Origin: Crocodylus rhombifer
Lineage: Eukaryota > Chordata > Crocodylia > Crocodylidae
Direction of reading: 5' to 3'
Assembly: GCA_038503035.1 (NCBI GenBank)
Contig: JAVSML010025180.1
Span: 186,001 to 250,000 of the forward strand
Length of the DNA: 64,000 nt
This document shows positions 13,201-22,634 of this stretch, piece after piece. Below the pieces are notes generated by a model that did not search any database, was not told the DNA's origin, and saw only the letters and a program-made list of their open reading frames with translations. The position numbers were made by a program, and so were the translations under genes. Each line of letters begins with the position of its first letter. The stretch's first letter is position 1.

Positions 13201-16200
13201 AGCATAGCTATGAAGCTGTGGATTATAACAGATAGAAGAAAAAAGCTTGAAGTATAAAATGGAGTTTCATATTTTTCTGGTAGTAAGTGGCTAATTCCAC
13301 TTAGGGAAATTCTGATGAGCCACAGAAAATGCTTAGTATGATGCTTGTGCCATTTGGCTTTAGAGTTTTGATGTTAAATGTCACTTATTCTACAAGACTA
13401 CCTGCTTGATGACTACCTGGCTGGACTCACTTGAGTCCAGTCTTTTCTCCCGCCCAGGCAGGGGGTCGGACTTGAAGATCTACAAGGTCCCTTCCGACCC
13501 TACTTCTATGATTCTATGAAGACAAGATTCTAATAAGTTGATGTACCTGACTTTTTTCTAAAGACAAGCTAACATTGTGGTCACTTAGGCTAAACTCCAG
13601 CTTTCTGTAAACTATAACTATTCTTAAAAATCAAAACTTGCAATTTTTTGTTACTGTTATGTAGGATTTTCTTTGCTCTGGTAGCAGTACTATCTAAACT
13701 TCACTTTATCACAATATTCTTTTTTTTTAAAGAAAGGAACACAGATGCTTAAAGAAATCTTGAAAATTGATGGCTCTGACGCAGAAAACAAGAATGAAGT
13801 GAAGCTGCTGATTAATGAGGTTCCCGCTTCCTCTTATAGACAAGATTCCCATGGACCTGCCTCACAGCATAGGCAAGCAAAAAAAATTGGTAAGTACATG
13901 GAGTAGGTAATCCTCAGGAGGATTATTTAGAGCAGTGGTTCTCAACCTTTTTAGACTCAAGGCACCCATCTCTAACTTCCAAAAATTGAATGTCACCCTG
14001 TTTCAGAATCAATGTATTAATGAGAGTGCTTACCTCTTTGTACAAAGGTGGAGGGAAGGAGGAACAGCTGGGCAGGAGAGAACCTTTCACTTACCTCCTC
14101 ACACAGGGACTGAGCAGTGGGTGGGGAGGAAGGAGGAATAGTCAGGTAGGATGAGCCTGACCTTACCTCTTCACATCCCATTTCACCCTTCAAAAGATAT
14201 CACCACATCCAGTTGAGAATCACTGATTCTGAACATTGTGCTAAGCTTAGTCACTACTTACTAAAATGATTGCTGTGATACCTGTTTTCAGAATCCAAAC
14301 AATATAATTGTATTTATTTTTTATATTCTCCTGTAATTATTCTGTCCTGAAAACCCCTAAGCTGCCTAAGCAAGCTCTTGAATGCCAACATTTAACATTA
14401 CCACTACACTAGGGGAGTACATCAAGAGCTCAGTGAGCACCTGTTCACCAGGGCACCCAAGGGGAAAACTAGGAGTAATGGCCACAAACTCCTGGAAGAC
14501 CAATTCAGGCTCAACATTAGGAAAAACTCCTTCACAGTCAGGGTGTCCAGACTGGTATAAGCTCCCTCCAGAGGTGGTGCAATCACCTACCCTGGAAATC
14601 TTCAAGAGGAGACTAATTAGTCATCTTCTGGGGTCACCTGACCCTCAGTTATCTTTCCTACTTGGTGCAGGGGGCTGGACCCAATGATCTTCCAAGGTTC
14701 CTTCTGGCCTTACAATCTATGAATTCAAGTCGGACATTAATTTTTTGGGAAGTATTCAAATGTACTACTTTGTTGATATTCTCAAACTATTACCTCTTTG
14801 TTTTAGAATATATTTAACAATGTTGTACATTGTTTTGGTTTTTTTGTTTGGGTTTTTGCTTTTATCAGCTGCTTACATGAACAAGCCTTATAACATCGGA
14901 GGCCCTCAGAATCCTCAAGTATTGGATGCTGGAGGTCACCCTTTCCTTGGTCCACAGTCTGCCCCTGTATCGGAACTTTCTCGTATTTGTTCTCTTGTTG
15001 GAATGTCTCAACCAGATTTCTCTTTCCTCAGGACACCACAGGTAAGACTTATTCCCTAAGTGGTTCCTATAAAGATTTTTCCCTTATCTAAACCACATCG
15101 TACGTTCCAAAGGTTGTCAGTGGTCACTGAAATCCTAGTTCATTTAACTATGAATCTAAATGTACTCTTTTGTTTGCTAGCCCTTGAACTGGGGGACCTG
15201 TAAAAGATGCCTTAAAGCTGCACTTAGTGATAAGAATGGAGATGGCATCAAGACGCATAAAATAGCAGTCTTCTGCTCAATTGTTTGTTGCAAAAAAGAA
15301 AAAAAGACAATTGTTCACCTCTCTCTTTATTAAAAATAGTCTTTTCTAAATGGGTGATTGTCTTGCTCACCTTGCCATCCTTGTAGCCAAAAATCTGTTT
15401 TGAATTGTTGAATTAGATGGTTGGTTAATTATTTGTAAATATCATATGAGAAAAGTCACCACAGGCACAGGAACCAACTCGTCAGAACTTATACACATCT
15501 CAACTTTAGCTGATCCCGGAAGAAGCCTGCCCAGTTTTTCTCCAATTACAGTATCTGTATTTCTTGGTTTTGTAAGGATTTTGTCATATTTTAAAACTGT
15601 TTTCCATCTGAATCAATTATTGTGTGTCTGGCCTATGGTAATGGTTGTGCCTGTCTTAATAAGAATGGAAAAAGTGCCCTATTGGATCAGATCACTGATC
15701 CATCTAGTCCATTATCCTGTCTTCAACATTGGCAGAAGGGGATGCTATGTAGGAAGAGCACTGAATTGGATGTCTCTTTTGAATGATCTGTCCCCTAATC
15801 AGAACCCCACCCCAGTGTACACCATTATAGGTGTTGAGATGTGAGAGGAATCATTTCCAACCACTCTGTTTAGTAGCCATTATTGGCTCGATCATCCATG
15901 AATTTATCCAGTCCCTATTTGAATCTGGCTATGCTATCTGCCTCCACCACCTCATGTAGCAATGAATTCTACAAGTTAACTGTGCATTGGATTTAAAAAA
16001 AGTACTTTCTCTTGTTAGTTTTCAACCTGTCATCTACTAATTTCAGCAGGTGCCCCCTAATTCTAGTATTCCTCCCTCAGCTTTCTCCTTTCCAAATTGA
16101 AGAGTCCTAGCCTTTTTATTCTCTTTCAGCATGGCAACTGCTTCACTTAATCTTTTCCTTCACCTCTGAAACTATTTAAATCAGTTTAACAATAATAAAT

Positions 16201-18060
16201 TGACTGAATGCCAATTGCTTGAATGTGCTATTATATAAACACTCTCTCCTGAAAACACCTTCTTTATCTTATTTTCCTAGACCATGACGGTTTGTCAGGT
16301 AAAATTATCCAATGGCTTATTAATACATGGACCTCAGTGTCAATCTGAAAGTGAAGCCAAGGAGAAAGCTGCCCTTTTTGCTTTACAACGCTTGGTGAGG
16401 ATGGCAGTCTCTATAGAATTTTGGTATCTTTGCCACCTCCTGTTGCATTGAGCCTGTTATTTAATCATAGATTTATTTGTTTTTTAAACAGAGTTCTATT
16501 GGAGTGAACTTTCCTTTGCCACCAGCACCACCAATTTTTTCAAGTTACCAACCTGTTGGAGCTTCGCTATCACCTGGATCCATTCCTCCAGTCTTCACAC
16601 AACCCACTGGTAAGTATTTTAATTAATACACTTCAAAGCTTTGTAAGCTTGACTGTCATCATACTGTCCTGTTAAGTAACACAGTTCTACTCCCAGAAAC
16701 TGCAGTGTATATGCAGTTTTTATGTCAGTAAAACTGTGCTTCTTTCAATTTAACTTGTTCTGCTCCTAGTGGTGCTAATTCTACCATCCCAACATAAAAT
16801 GTATCTTTGACAGTGTAGCAACATCCCTGCATAGAGAATTCTGCAGATGTAGTATTCATATAATGGTAAAACAGGATTTTTGTAGATGTGAACTTAGCTA
16901 GAGGGAGAAATGTTGTAATATGGGTCCTTAAGGAAAGAAGCAAAGCGGGGGGAAAAATAAGGTGTAGTTTACTCTGTACTTATAGATCTGCCCACCCTGC
17001 TTGGAGGAAATAATATAAACCATTTATTTTTACAGCAAATATAATGCCCTCATCATCTCACATGTTTAATCCAATGCCATGGGGAGCTCCAGTGCCAATT
17101 CATGGCAAACCTTACTATCCTGGTTCCTATCAAGGGAATATGCCTTTTACAGGAACTGTACCAGTTGGTACTCACAACCAGTTTATACCTCTGCAGGTAA
17201 GTTTGATGGGCACTGTCTCATCAAAAAATAGTAAAATTTAGTAGAAATAGTTTACACATATAGCATTTCTGTCCAAAATTAATTTTAAGACGGTATCTGC
17301 CCAGCAGTGCTCTTTTGGCCTCTCAAACTGGATGAGTGGCATGGGGGCCAGTGCATGAACTGGATTGGTCCCCGCACTCCAGGATTGGGCCCTGTGTACT
17401 GCCTTCACCCAGCCTTGCATTCCAGAATTGGGCCCACACCACCTCCTTCCTGCCCTTTGCCCCTGCCCTGTGCTTCCCTGCACACCCAGATTGGCCCTGC
17501 ACTTCCCTGTGCACCTAATCTAAAGCATAGGGCCACACTATTTGGGCTGCAGGTCTCTGCAGGAGCCCAGAAATTTGGCAACAGGGGAGCAGCAATTAAC
17601 GCTGCTACTGCTTCCCCATTACCAAATATGCAGCCCTGCAAGATCCCCCTGAGTAGGATTACATGACTCCACAGGCCCAGTCTAGCCCATGGATTGGGGG
17701 TTGAGCATCCCTGTTCTAGCTCATTCTTTTTGCATGATTTTATCATGGTATATTTTGCAGATTTTATAAATACCATCTCTTCAATAATACTTATTTGATT
17801 TAAAGGTAACTAAAAAAAGGGCTGCTAGCAAGAAAAATTTCGAACTCAAGGAGTTCCAGGTTTCTCCTCAAGCTGCACCACTAAAGAATGAACAACCAGT
17901 GTCTTCTGATCATATTCAACATGATAATTCAACAACTTTAAAAGCTGCTCAAGACAATGTAGCTATGTCAAGTGTTCCTCATAGCAAACCAAATGCTTCC
18001 AGCAAACGAAAAACAAGAAAGCTGGCAGTCAATTTTGGCGTACCAAAATCCTCAGAATAA
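1187..18060 (+). CDS. XRN1: XRN1, 5'-3' exoribonuclease 1, 3' part of gene (18 exons, 5' end outside window)
   Basis: XRN1 degrades decapped 5'-monophosphate mRNA in the cytoplasm and P-bodies. About 768 codons are present, roughly the C-terminal 45 percent of a protein of about 1,700 residues; the N-terminal catalytic nuclease exons lie upstream. Seen in order: an acidic linker and helix (exons a-b), the SH3-like region (exons c-f, with VRVTVKPHLLY, VNVRENFSVPVGLRGTI and DVLFEVLFDEEF), a long Ser/Gln/Lys-rich tail, a conserved block with ELSRICSLVG and QPDFSFLR followed by KEKAALFALQRL, a Pro-rich stretch, and the terminal KLAVNFG motif ending in SSE-stop. In human XRN1 the C-terminus binds decapping factors (EDC4); that role is assumed here from family knowledge. 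All 18 exons have GT/AG boundaries and compatible phases, apart from one extra base in exon i. GK5 follows in the same orientation, as in human. Confidence 0.96.
1943..2078 (+). CDS. XRN1: XRN1 exon b
   Basis: Acceptor CCTAG and donor GTATGA. The first base completes the Gly codon, then 45 codons follow, including AERVQEIVAWLKAHPVSALS and DLQILDAAIVEKIEEEIEKC. The helical, charged segment is highly conserved in vertebrate XRN1. Confidence 0.95.
2331..2575 (-). repeat. CR1 LINE 3' end, antisense
   Basis: It starts with TTCATAGAT, the reverse complement of the CR1 tail, and continues through antisense CR1 3' sequence (for example GGTGGGAGAGCACC-type and CCATGAAAAAGTTTTCCTGA segments seen in sense form in other CR1 copies here). 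Confidence 0.85.
3046..3102 (+). CDS. XRN1: XRN1 exon c
   Basis: A 57-bp, 19-codon phase 0 exon with acceptor TCCAG and donor GTAAGT. It encodes QRKSNKKVRVTVKPHLLYR, the start of the SH3-like region. Confidence 0.94.
3272..3599 (+). mobile_element. hAT-type MITE, TGCTCAACC family
   Basis: The 3' end reads TTTGAGCACCCCTG. Flanks CTCTAAAG (3264-3271) and CTCTAGAG (3600-3607) form an 8-bp target duplication with one mismatch. The 5' terminus has lost part of the inverted repeat. Interior GGCTGGATGAGTGGC is shared with copies at 12.6, 17.3, 56.2 and 59.6 kb. Confidence 0.8.
4133..4265 (+). CDS. XRN1: XRN1 exon d
   Basis: Acceptor ATCAG and donor GTAAAG; begins in phase 0 and ends one base into the next codon. 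It encodes PLEQQNGVVPDRDAEY and VNVRENFSVPVGLRGTIVGI, the core of the SH3-like domain. Confidence 0.95.
5085..5102. repeat. Poly-C homopolymer
   Basis: Eighteen consecutive C residues, read directly. Such tracts are prone to length error. Confidence 0.95.
5844..5913 (+). CDS. XRN1: XRN1 exon e
   Basis: Acceptor TGCAG and donor GTTTGT. It encodes ANRETDVLFEVLFDEEF then LGGLTI and two bases of an Arg codon. It continues the SH3-like domain. Confidence 0.94.
6324..7120. mobile_element. MITE with internal GC-rich minisatellite
   Basis: The ends are inverted: TACTGTATTTCACAGTGTAT at the 5' side and ACACTGTGAAATATGGTA at the 3' side, about 20 bp with few mismatches. Between about 6440 and 7020 lies a degenerate tandem array of roughly 65-75-bp units containing GCAGGGG, GGCTCAGC and CCCATCCCCTG motifs. 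A clear target duplication is not visible (ACTGAATA versus AGTAATTA is weak). Confidence 0.65.
7147..7948. mobile_element. Fold-back hAT-like element
   Basis: Termini TAGGGGTGTGTGAA and its imperfect inverse TTCACATATCCCTA are flanked by ATAACTAG (7139-7146) and GTAACTAG (7949-7956), an 8-bp duplication with one mismatch. Much of the interior is also inverted: GGTAGCAGGCGCAGCTTGTG near 7360 pairs with the complement of the segment ending GAGCCCCTGCTACC near 7765. No coding sequence survives. Confidence 0.8.
8736..8934. mobile_element. Hairpin (fold-back) repeat
   Basis: Arms of about 92 bp (8736-8828 and 8843-8934) are inverted copies, sharing GGAAGAAGC, GATGCTT and TTTTTGGTGCTTTTA with their complements, separated by a loop of about 14 bases. 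It lies in the intron before XRN1 exon f. No target duplication identified. Confidence 0.75.
9069..9294 (+). CDS. XRN1: XRN1 exon f
   Basis: Acceptor CTTTAG and donor GTAAGA. One base completes the Arg codon, then 75 codons. It encodes CSPARGYRLPSSALINLSHG, TGNQKLTAIVKPQPAV and LNHSPRSLFVPTR. This ends the SH3-like domain and opens the low-complexity tail. Confidence 0.94.
10286..10387 (+). CDS. XRN1: XRN1 exon g, probable cassette exon
   Basis: A 34-codon phase 0-0 exon encoding QLNGRQHYNLRYENQ then GNCSSPQKGSVLGGNQKTK, with acceptor TTTAG and donor GTGAGT. It keeps the frame with its neighbours whether included or skipped. I do not recognise a counterpart in the human reference protein, where the sequence runs from SLFVPTQ almost directly to DDEFCNIWQSLQGSG. 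An internal CAG|GTATGA at 10316 could act as an alternative donor but would break the frame. Open frame and good splice sites support it as an exon. Confidence 0.72.
10475..10570 (+). CDS. XRN1: XRN1 exon h
   Basis: A 32-codon phase 0 exon with acceptor TGTCAG and donor GTTGGT. It encodes DDEFCSIWQSLQGSGKSQ, a well conserved short motif in the otherwise divergent tail. Confidence 0.92.
10860..10975 (+). CDS. XRN1: XRN1 exon i, carries a +1 frameshift in an A7 run
   Basis: Acceptor CCTAG and donor GTAAGT. It reads STILPQEAKPGAGNQFYKPG, then FSENSLKGQQKK. An A7 tract at 10950-10956 then throws the frame, giving a stop after TGAI. With one base fewer in the run, the exon continues as QEPFKK and joins exon j in frame (phase 1), matching the vertebrate pattern around KFKEE. 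The exon is 116 bp where 115 would keep the reading frame. It is most likely an assembly or sequencing indel, but a real polymorphism is possible. Confidence 0.85.
11508..11569 (+). CDS. XRN1: XRN1 exon j
   Basis: Acceptor TATAG and donor GTAATT. Two bases complete a Phe codon, then KEDSKGLRNEGPSQKIPTKQ. The length (2+60) confirms the phase needed after the corrected exon i. Confidence 0.86.
12069..12179 (+). CDS. XRN1: XRN1 exon k, probable cassette exon
   Basis: A 37-codon phase 0-0 exon with acceptor TTTCAG and donor GTAAGA. It encodes SFAGGNKYNVKLLKRNESP then NVPGLQKATLDGPCIAVK. Like exon g it is symmetric and I do not recognise it in the human reference protein, where the sequence flanking this site is nearly continuous. 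It is probably lineage-specific or alternatively spliced. Confidence 0.72.
12440..12568 (+). CDS. XRN1: XRN1 exon l
   Basis: A 43-codon phase 0 exon with acceptor CTTTAG and donor GTTTGT. It encodes LESLLASLKISKESEEQSS and NEEHLSPQSFVM, recognisable in mammalian XRN1. A hAT MITE sits 26 bp beyond its 3' edge. Confidence 0.92.
12595..12993 (+). mobile_element. hAT-type MITE, GGTGTCAAACTC family
   Basis: It starts TCACCGGTGTCAAACTC and ends TCAAATCTTTGACACCCT. Flanks CCCTTAGA (12587-12594) and CCCTTAGG (12994-13001) form an 8-bp duplication with one mismatch. The interior contains CCAGATGAGTGGCC, related to the TGCTCAACC family. Confidence 0.82.
13425..13518 (+). repeat. CR1 LINE 3' end
   Basis: Short 5'-truncated sense copy with GGACTTGAAGATCTACAAGG and the terminal TTCTATGATTCTATGAA. 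Confidence 0.9.
13733..13889 (+). CDS. XRN1: XRN1 exon m
   Basis: Acceptor TAAAG after a T-rich tract, donor GTAAGT. It encodes KGTQMLKEILKIDGSD, then a less conserved stretch ending QHRQAKKI, and ends one base into the next codon. Confidence 0.93.
13933..14225 (+). mobile_element. hAT-type MITE, CAGTGGTTCTCAACC family
   Basis: Inverted ends CAGTGGTTCTCAACC and GTTGAGAATCACTG. Flanks ATTTAGAG and ATTCTGAA are only a weak duplication. The start matches the copy at 36867. Confidence 0.75.
14370..14726 (+). repeat. CR1 LINE 3' fragment, sense
   Basis: Sense CR1 3' end with AACTCCTTCACAGTCAGGGT, CCTCCAGAGGTGGTGCA and a terminal CAATCTATGAATTC. It lies about 140 bp before XRN1 exon n. Confidence 0.9.
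14869..15041 (+). CDS. XRN1: XRN1 exon n
   Basis: Acceptor ATCAG and donor GTAAGA. It encodes AAYMNKPYNIGGPQNP and SELSRICSLVGMSQPDFSFL, the start of a conserved block near the C-terminus. The acceptor lies only about 140 bp after the end of a CR1 copy. Confidence 0.94.
15668..16120 (-). repeat. LINE-derived fragment, probably CR1/L3-like, antisense
   Basis: It contains CCCTATTGGATCAGATCACT and GATCCATCTAGTCCATTATC, a motif I associate with old sauropsid LINE 3' ends. Class and strand are uncertain and boundaries approximate. Confidence 0.5.
16281..16394 (+). CDS. XRN1: XRN1 exon o
   Basis: A 38-codon phase 0 exon with acceptor TCCTAG and donor GTGAGG. It encodes TMTVCQVKLSNGLLIHGPQC and ESEAKEKAALFALQRL. 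The pattern resembles the beta-strand and last helix of a double-stranded-RNA-binding fold; this similarity is inference from pattern only. Confidence 0.95.
16492..16609 (+). CDS. XRN1: XRN1 exon p
   Basis: Acceptor AAACAG and donor GTAAGT. It encodes SSIGVNFPLPPAPPIFSSYQ and a Pro/Ser-rich segment ending TQPTG. The composition matches the Pro-rich part of the XRN1 tail. Confidence 0.93.
17036..17196 (+). CDS. XRN1: XRN1 exon q
   Basis: Acceptor TACAG and donor GTAAGT. It encodes ANIMPSSSHMFNPMPWGAPV and ends GTHNQFIPLQ, closely matching vertebrate XRN1. Confidence 0.95.
17297..17717 (+). mobile_element. hAT-type MITE, TGCTCAACC family (degraded)
   Basis: The 5' end CAGCAGTGCTC and the 3' end GGGTTGAGCATCCCTG are inverted. 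GGATGAGTGGCATGG is shared with the other copies. No clear target duplication remains. It lies in the intron between XRN1 exons q and r. Confidence 0.7.
17806..18060 (+). CDS. XRN1: XRN1 last coding exon (r)
   Basis: Acceptor TTTAAAG before 17806. It encodes VTKKRAASKKNFELKEF at its start and RKTRKLAVNFGVPKSSE before the TAA at 18058-18060. The terminal basic and hydrophobic motif is the conserved XRN1 C-terminus that in human contacts EDC4. The stop codon lies within an AATAAA hexamer at 18056-18061. Confidence 0.96.
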   Translation, partial: VTKKRAASKKNFELKEFQVSPQAAPLKNEQPVSSDHIQHDNSTTLKAAQDNVAMSSVPHSKPNASSKRKTRKLAVNFGVPKSSE

Positions 18061-21020
18061 AATATGGTAGCTAGATTGATTTTATTTTTAATTCTTCCCA
18101 TAGAATTATCTTATAAAAAGTTGGAACACACTATTTAAAAAGAAAGCATTTTAAATATAATAAAGAGTGAGAGAAATGTCAGTTGTTAGGCTTTTCATTT
18201 AAGACCTTGAATTAAACTGACAAAAGCTCGGAAGTTTTGAATTAAGGTCACCACACCATCTATTGTGCCTAAGTCTCTGAATAGTGGCTTACATATTATA
18301 CCATGTGCACAGCAATAATACAGTGGCCACCCTAATTCAGAATTGCCTTGTTTTTGGAGTAGGATTTAAGGGCAGTAGTAAGTCAGGTGTTAAACATTGG
18401 CTTAATATGATCTTTTGTATTTTAGCTCCTTTTTAATGATAAGAAGAAAAGGATTTTATTTATATGTCACTTCCATACTGGCTTTCTGGATCATTATGAT
18501 CTGAAGCAGTATGATTAGAACTGAGCTACAGTGGCACGGCCGGATTTGCTGTAAATTCAGTAATTTCTGGGTTTTATGCCAAAGGGTAGCCATTCTAAAA
18601 CTCTCTCTGAATTTAAATATTATTAATGCCTATAAATTTTGTTACAGGGTGAGTTTTATTACATGGCAAAATTAAGGGGTTGACAAAACCAAAGTAAATT
18701 TATGCCATAAAATTGGCTTGAGAATACATTGACTGCAAATCTATTTGCAAATGGAAGTCCTCACTTTAAAGTATATTAATATATGTTGCTAGCTATAATT
18801 TTTTATAATATTCTTCTTCTCTACTAGTTAACAAGCTCTTAATGGACATCTCCAAAAGCCACTGAAATCCTGAAATTTTCTAAATTATACAATGAGCACA
18901 AAGGTGTTTTGTATGTATAGTATATTAAGCAAAATTATGCACATCCTTCGAGTTCATTTCTCTCGCCTACAATTTTCCCTATAGAAACTATAGTAATTTG
19001 GCATGAATTTTTGTACATTGTTTTGTCTGTTAGCTGACTTTTTATATTTATTTTAATTACTTGATAGAATATATGGTGGTGGCAGAGGACATGCTGAATT
19101 GTCATTGTTATTTTAGTGTTCCAAACTTATCCCTTAATTTCCACACACAAAAATCTTGACTTGCCTTTTGAAAGGAATTATCACTTCATCTTCATACTTC
19201 ATGCAGCTAATCCATTTAAAAGCAAGAGAATACTCAGAGGACCCTGTGCTACTTTTGATCCATGTATACAGTGCTCATTAACAGCAATAGGAATTCTGCA
19301 GATCTAAGGTAAAATTTGTTCTAAAGTCCCAAATTTTGATCTGCAGATATTTGGATATTCAGCTCAATTTTACCTTATTCTAGCCTGCCCTAGTAAAAAT
19401 AGTTTTCCTATAAACCCCAGCAGATTTAAAGGGTATGTCAGACCTTAATCTTCAATCCATGTTCTCCAAGCAGATTTCACATGACCATTAAAACTGGCAT
19501 AATTTCTTTAATATCTTACCTTGCTATTTTTCCAAGGTTTAAATTCTTTATTTTCCTGTAGTAGCATCCAGTTTCCTTTGACTGATATTTCACTTCATAG
19601 GTTTTTTATTCATTACCCTAATCAGTTTTTGTCTTATTTCTTCTCTCCTACCAGTGAAAGGTTTTTGTTAGCTGTTTCTATCCTTCCTATTCTGTCCTAG
19701 AAATAGCATGGTCTGAGAAATTTTATTTTGCATTTTCTGGCTGCATATATGTTGTCTTGGCCTCTGGTACTCTAAACTTTTTATAACTGCCTGTACGCAA
19801 TCATAAAACCCTATCAACATTTTTTAGGTTTGAGTGTCTTGAGAAATGTTCTACCAAGGAAAATTTGACCTTCACAGTGTATTGTTATTTCTATCAAGGA
19901 GCCAGGACTATGACATCATATTGACACTGGTATAAATATTTCTCCTAACTTGTTTACCAGACAATAGACTTCCAGTTTCTTGTACTATGATTTGAGTGCC
20001 AGGGGAAGAGAGGATCTATTAATGTCCCCACAATGATGAAAATTAGACTATGTTCTGATCTAAAAAGAGGTCCTAATCTCCCTTAAAACCTTGTTTCATG
20101 TGTCATTCACTAGGGTTGCAGAGGTAGTTGCTGATTGGTTGGCTTGTAATATCACCAAGTATACAAATAGCTAAAGAAAGTTTATGAAGGACACTATTCC
20201 AATGCTAGTATATATAGCCATTTTTCCCCCATGAAATGGTTTCTGTTTTCAGGCCAAGAGCTGGATCTTTTTTCTACAGTCCCTGAAACTGCCATACCTT
20301 ATTTGTCTAATATGTGGTTCTACATCTGCTGTGTACTACAATGTTTCACATGTGCCCTTATTGTTTATTTTGTCTTGATTTTATGTTCTGTGAATTACTA
20401 AGTGCCCAGCTGACTACTTTTAGATTTCACATGTCCTCCCACTTGTAATGTGTACAGCAACTATGCCATGCCCTTGTTTCAACTATTTTGTTTTATATTT
20501 CAACTGTACAATTGTTTAATTCATAAAAAAATATAACTTTAAGCATTCATTTTTTCTCATAGATATAAAGTATTTTGTAAGTACTGGAATTTTTCATTAG
20601 ATCTTATACAGAGCAGTATTTTATTAAAAATTCAAAAGGGAAGACTTTTATGTGTGCATTTTTGTAGCTTGATTTTTTTAAAATAACTTTTCATTGTTTA
20701 CCTGCCAAGTGAAATGTTTTCAATTTGCATATGAATGGATACAAAATGTATTTTTTGTGATGTTTAGTGTTAAGTTGTGCATTTGCAGATTTTTAGCATG
20801 TAGTTGCACAAATGGTTGTGCAGAGATACTTTAAAATATAACATACAACAAAGAGAAAATCATTGATAAGATGCTATACAGAACTTTAATTCAATAGATT
20901 AATTTTATAAATACTGTCTGTCTGCCTGATTAAATATGGAAACTAGAAACATTATTTATCTTCACTGCTTTATTTTGCTCAATATGCTTAATGTATGGAA
21001 ATCAGCATGCGCCAACTCTA
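18061..21020 (+). other. XRN1: Probable XRN1 3' UTR
   Basis: About 3 kb of AT-rich, apparently unique sequence follows the stop without recognisable repeats. Candidate poly(A) signals are AATAAA at 18159-18164 and ATTAAA at 20623-20628 and 20929-20934. A long 3' UTR is usual for vertebrate XRN1. The 3' limit is a guess: repeat-like sequence starts soon after 21.2 kb. Confidence 0.55.
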
Positions 21021-21689
21021 AAGTTTTAAGTTTGGTAAAACCCAGTTTCTCTGATCCCAAATTCAGTTTGCAAGGAAGTGTTTCTTAGTGGTGCCCCTCC
21101 ACCAGTCAGGATAATGAAGCCATGAGTTTTCAGCTGTTAGCCATCTAACACATAAAATACCTTGAACTGGTTATTAGTGTGTTTAAAGCTTTTTGAGCCC
21201 TGGCTGTCTGCTAGGCAATGAACAGGAAAGGGGCAGAGGCAGTCAGTCTGTTGTAGGAGAGCACAGTGACAGGGCCTCCAGGCTACTAAAAGCAGGTAGA
21301 TATTGGTGGCTGATAGATGAAAAAAGATCCTCTAATCCAGAGTTGGGGGCATAGAGGGAGCCCCTTGACCTAAGTTGTGGACTGTGGCTTCTAGGTATTA
21401 TCTGACTAGGATTTGGGCTAGGGCCATAAAGCCCTGCCATGCTGGGTTAGAGGTACAGCTGTTAGGTGACCCTGGGCTAGGATTAGGGCTGGGCACAGTA
21501 GGGTCTGCCATGTTAGGTTCAAGACTCAGTGAGGTAGGATCCCCTCCATGCCAAGTTTTAGGCCTGTGGCTGGTAGGGACTCCCAGGCTGGAGTTAGGTG
21601 TGGTGCAGGTTAGAGCTGGAGCCAAGAGGTGCTGCTGGTCAATGGTCAGGGCACACCTTCAACCTGTGGCTAAGTAATGCCATGTATGT
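21021..21689. other. Intergenic, low-information
   Basis: A moderately GC-rich stretch from about 21,240 with loosely repeated GGGCTAGG/TAGGTTC-type motifs may be repeat-derived. No gene is recognised. Confidence 0.35.
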
Positions 21690-21972
21690 TTCAGGAAGGC
21701 ACCTCAAGGGCGGATGCAAACCAATGAGCACAAGCTAACAGATGGTAAATTCAGGCTGGACATAAGAAAAGAAAATTCTCTGTAAGGGTTACCAGAATCT
21801 GGAACACACTCCCAGCAGAGGTGGTGCAGTTGCCATCCTTGGGAGGTGTTCAAGAGGAGGCTGGACAGTTACCTTGTTGAGCTTGTCTGAGCCCAATAAC
21901 TTCCTGCCCATGGAAGGGGACTGGACTTGATGGTCTTGCAGGTCCCTTCTGGTCCTTCAATTCTATGATGGT
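21690..21972 (+). repeat. CR1 LINE 3' end, sense
   Basis: Contains GGCTGGACATAAGAAAAG, CAGAGGTGGTGCAGTTGCC and ends CCTTCAATTCTATGATGG, the CR1 tail. Confidence 0.9.
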
Positions 21973-22228
21973 TCAGCAGGATCTTCCTTGCAAGAATGAC
22001 CTGAGAGGCACTTGAGGCACAGTATGGGGTCTGGTAGTGACTGACTAGTGTCTAGGTCTCTACCACCCAAGTTTCCAGGGAAGTCTCACCCCTGGCTTGC
22101 ATGCTGCATAACATTTGTAAGGCCAGAGGTAGGTACTGCTTGCTTGCTTCCAGGCAGAACCTCAGCACCCACACTCACAGTCTTTAGATGCAAAAGGTAC
22201 ATTCCACAGTCATTCAGCAACTTGGTAG

Positions 22229-22634
22229 TAGAGTGACCATATGTCCTGGCTTGGCTGGGACAATCCTGGATTTCATAGGCCTGCCCATGCCAATTGGTGA
22301 AAAGTCCCAGAAGAAAGGCAGCTGAGCAGGGACACAGGGTACAGTCTGGCAGGGAGGTAGTATGGCATAGTGTGCCAGGCAGGTGGGTGGGCAGGCATCG
22401 CTGCTGCTGTGAAGAAGCAAGGTGAGCAGACTGGAGCAGTGTCTAGCCCAACCCACCCCCTGCCTCTAGCTGCAGCTCAGGAGGAGCCAGGGTGGGCACA
22501 TACCATGTTACTCTATTCCCTGCCAGGCTGCACTCTGTGGCCCTGCCACCTGCCTCTGCTTGCAGCAGCACTGCTGATGTGGGGGAGCGGGGAGCAGTGT
22601 CCCAGATTTTCTTAAAAATAATATGGTCACCCTA
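22229..22634 (+). mobile_element. hAT-type MITE, TAGGGTGACCATAT family
   Basis: Inverted ends TAGAGTGACCATAT and ATATGGTCACCCTA, with GC-rich interior. Same family as 58364-58626. The flanks do not show a clear duplication. Confidence 0.75.
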
